Assembly: GCA_009773995.1 (NCBI GenBank)
Contig: VSMY01000153.1
Coordinates: 1-5,000 of the forward strand
Direction: 5' to 3'
DNA length: 5,000 bases
From: Oscillibacter sp.
Lineage (GTDB): Bacteria; Bacillota; Clostridia; Oscillospirales; Oscillospiraceae
Shown: piece after piece, positions 4,977-5,000 of the stretch
Position numbering within the stretch: position 1 is the stretch's first letter
How the letters are laid out: each line of letters begins with the position of its first letter
Notes under the pieces: generated by a model
What the model saw: the letters and a program-made list of their open reading frames with translations, nothing else
Told to the model about the DNA's origin: nothing
The model's database searches: none
Made by a program: the position numbers and the translations under genes

Positions 4977-5000
4977 GTTCAGCCGATCCCAGGGGCCGGA

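Overview
The window reads like a chromosomal segment from a high-GC, gut-type member of the Clostridia (Oscillospiraceae/Flavonifractor-Lawsonibacter-like). That placement is an inference from GC-rich coding sequence with AT-rich gaps, strong GGAGG-type ribosome sites, Firmicutes-style HtpG and MATE proteins, and several small proteins whose look is familiar from that group. It is mostly an ordinary housekeeping/accessory neighbourhood. I see no mobile element, CRISPR array, tRNA or rRNA.

Layout. (1) Positions 1-343 (+) hold the C-terminal part of a ZIP/GufA-type metal transporter, closed by a strong rho-independent terminator at 347-382. (2) Positions 375-870 hold a divergent pair: a 59-residue five-cysteine protein on the minus strand (375-554) and a 74-residue XRE-family helix-turn-helix regulator on the plus strand (646-870). 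The gap between them contains a consensus sigma-A promoter for the minus gene, TTGACA-17-TATAAT. Its spacer is filled by a perfect 9-bp inverted repeat, and a third copy of the half-site follows. This looks like a compact repressor/operator switch. (3) Positions 904-1539, minus strand, hold a probable two-gene unit: a 143-residue membrane-anchored zinc-ribbon protein, then a 47-residue protein with an excellent ribosome site. That unit converges on the regulator gene, and both share a two-way terminator at 861-902. (4) Positions 1715-4976 (+) hold htpG (Hsp90) followed 4 nt later by a MATE-family multidrug/Na+ antiporter gene, almost certainly co-transcribed. The htpG promoter region carries a perfect 9-N9-9 inverted repeat that overlaps its extended -10 box. 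The spacing matches a CIRCE element but the sequence does not.

How they may work together. The regulator probably represses its divergent neighbour and perhaps itself. The htpG-MATE pair suggests joint expression of a chaperone and an efflux pump under stress. Three neighbouring loci involve likely metal transport or metal binding (ZIP, five-Cys protein, zinc ribbon), but nothing shows a functional link. The most interesting non-coding signals are the operator array at 576-609 and the htpG inverted repeat at 1666-1692.
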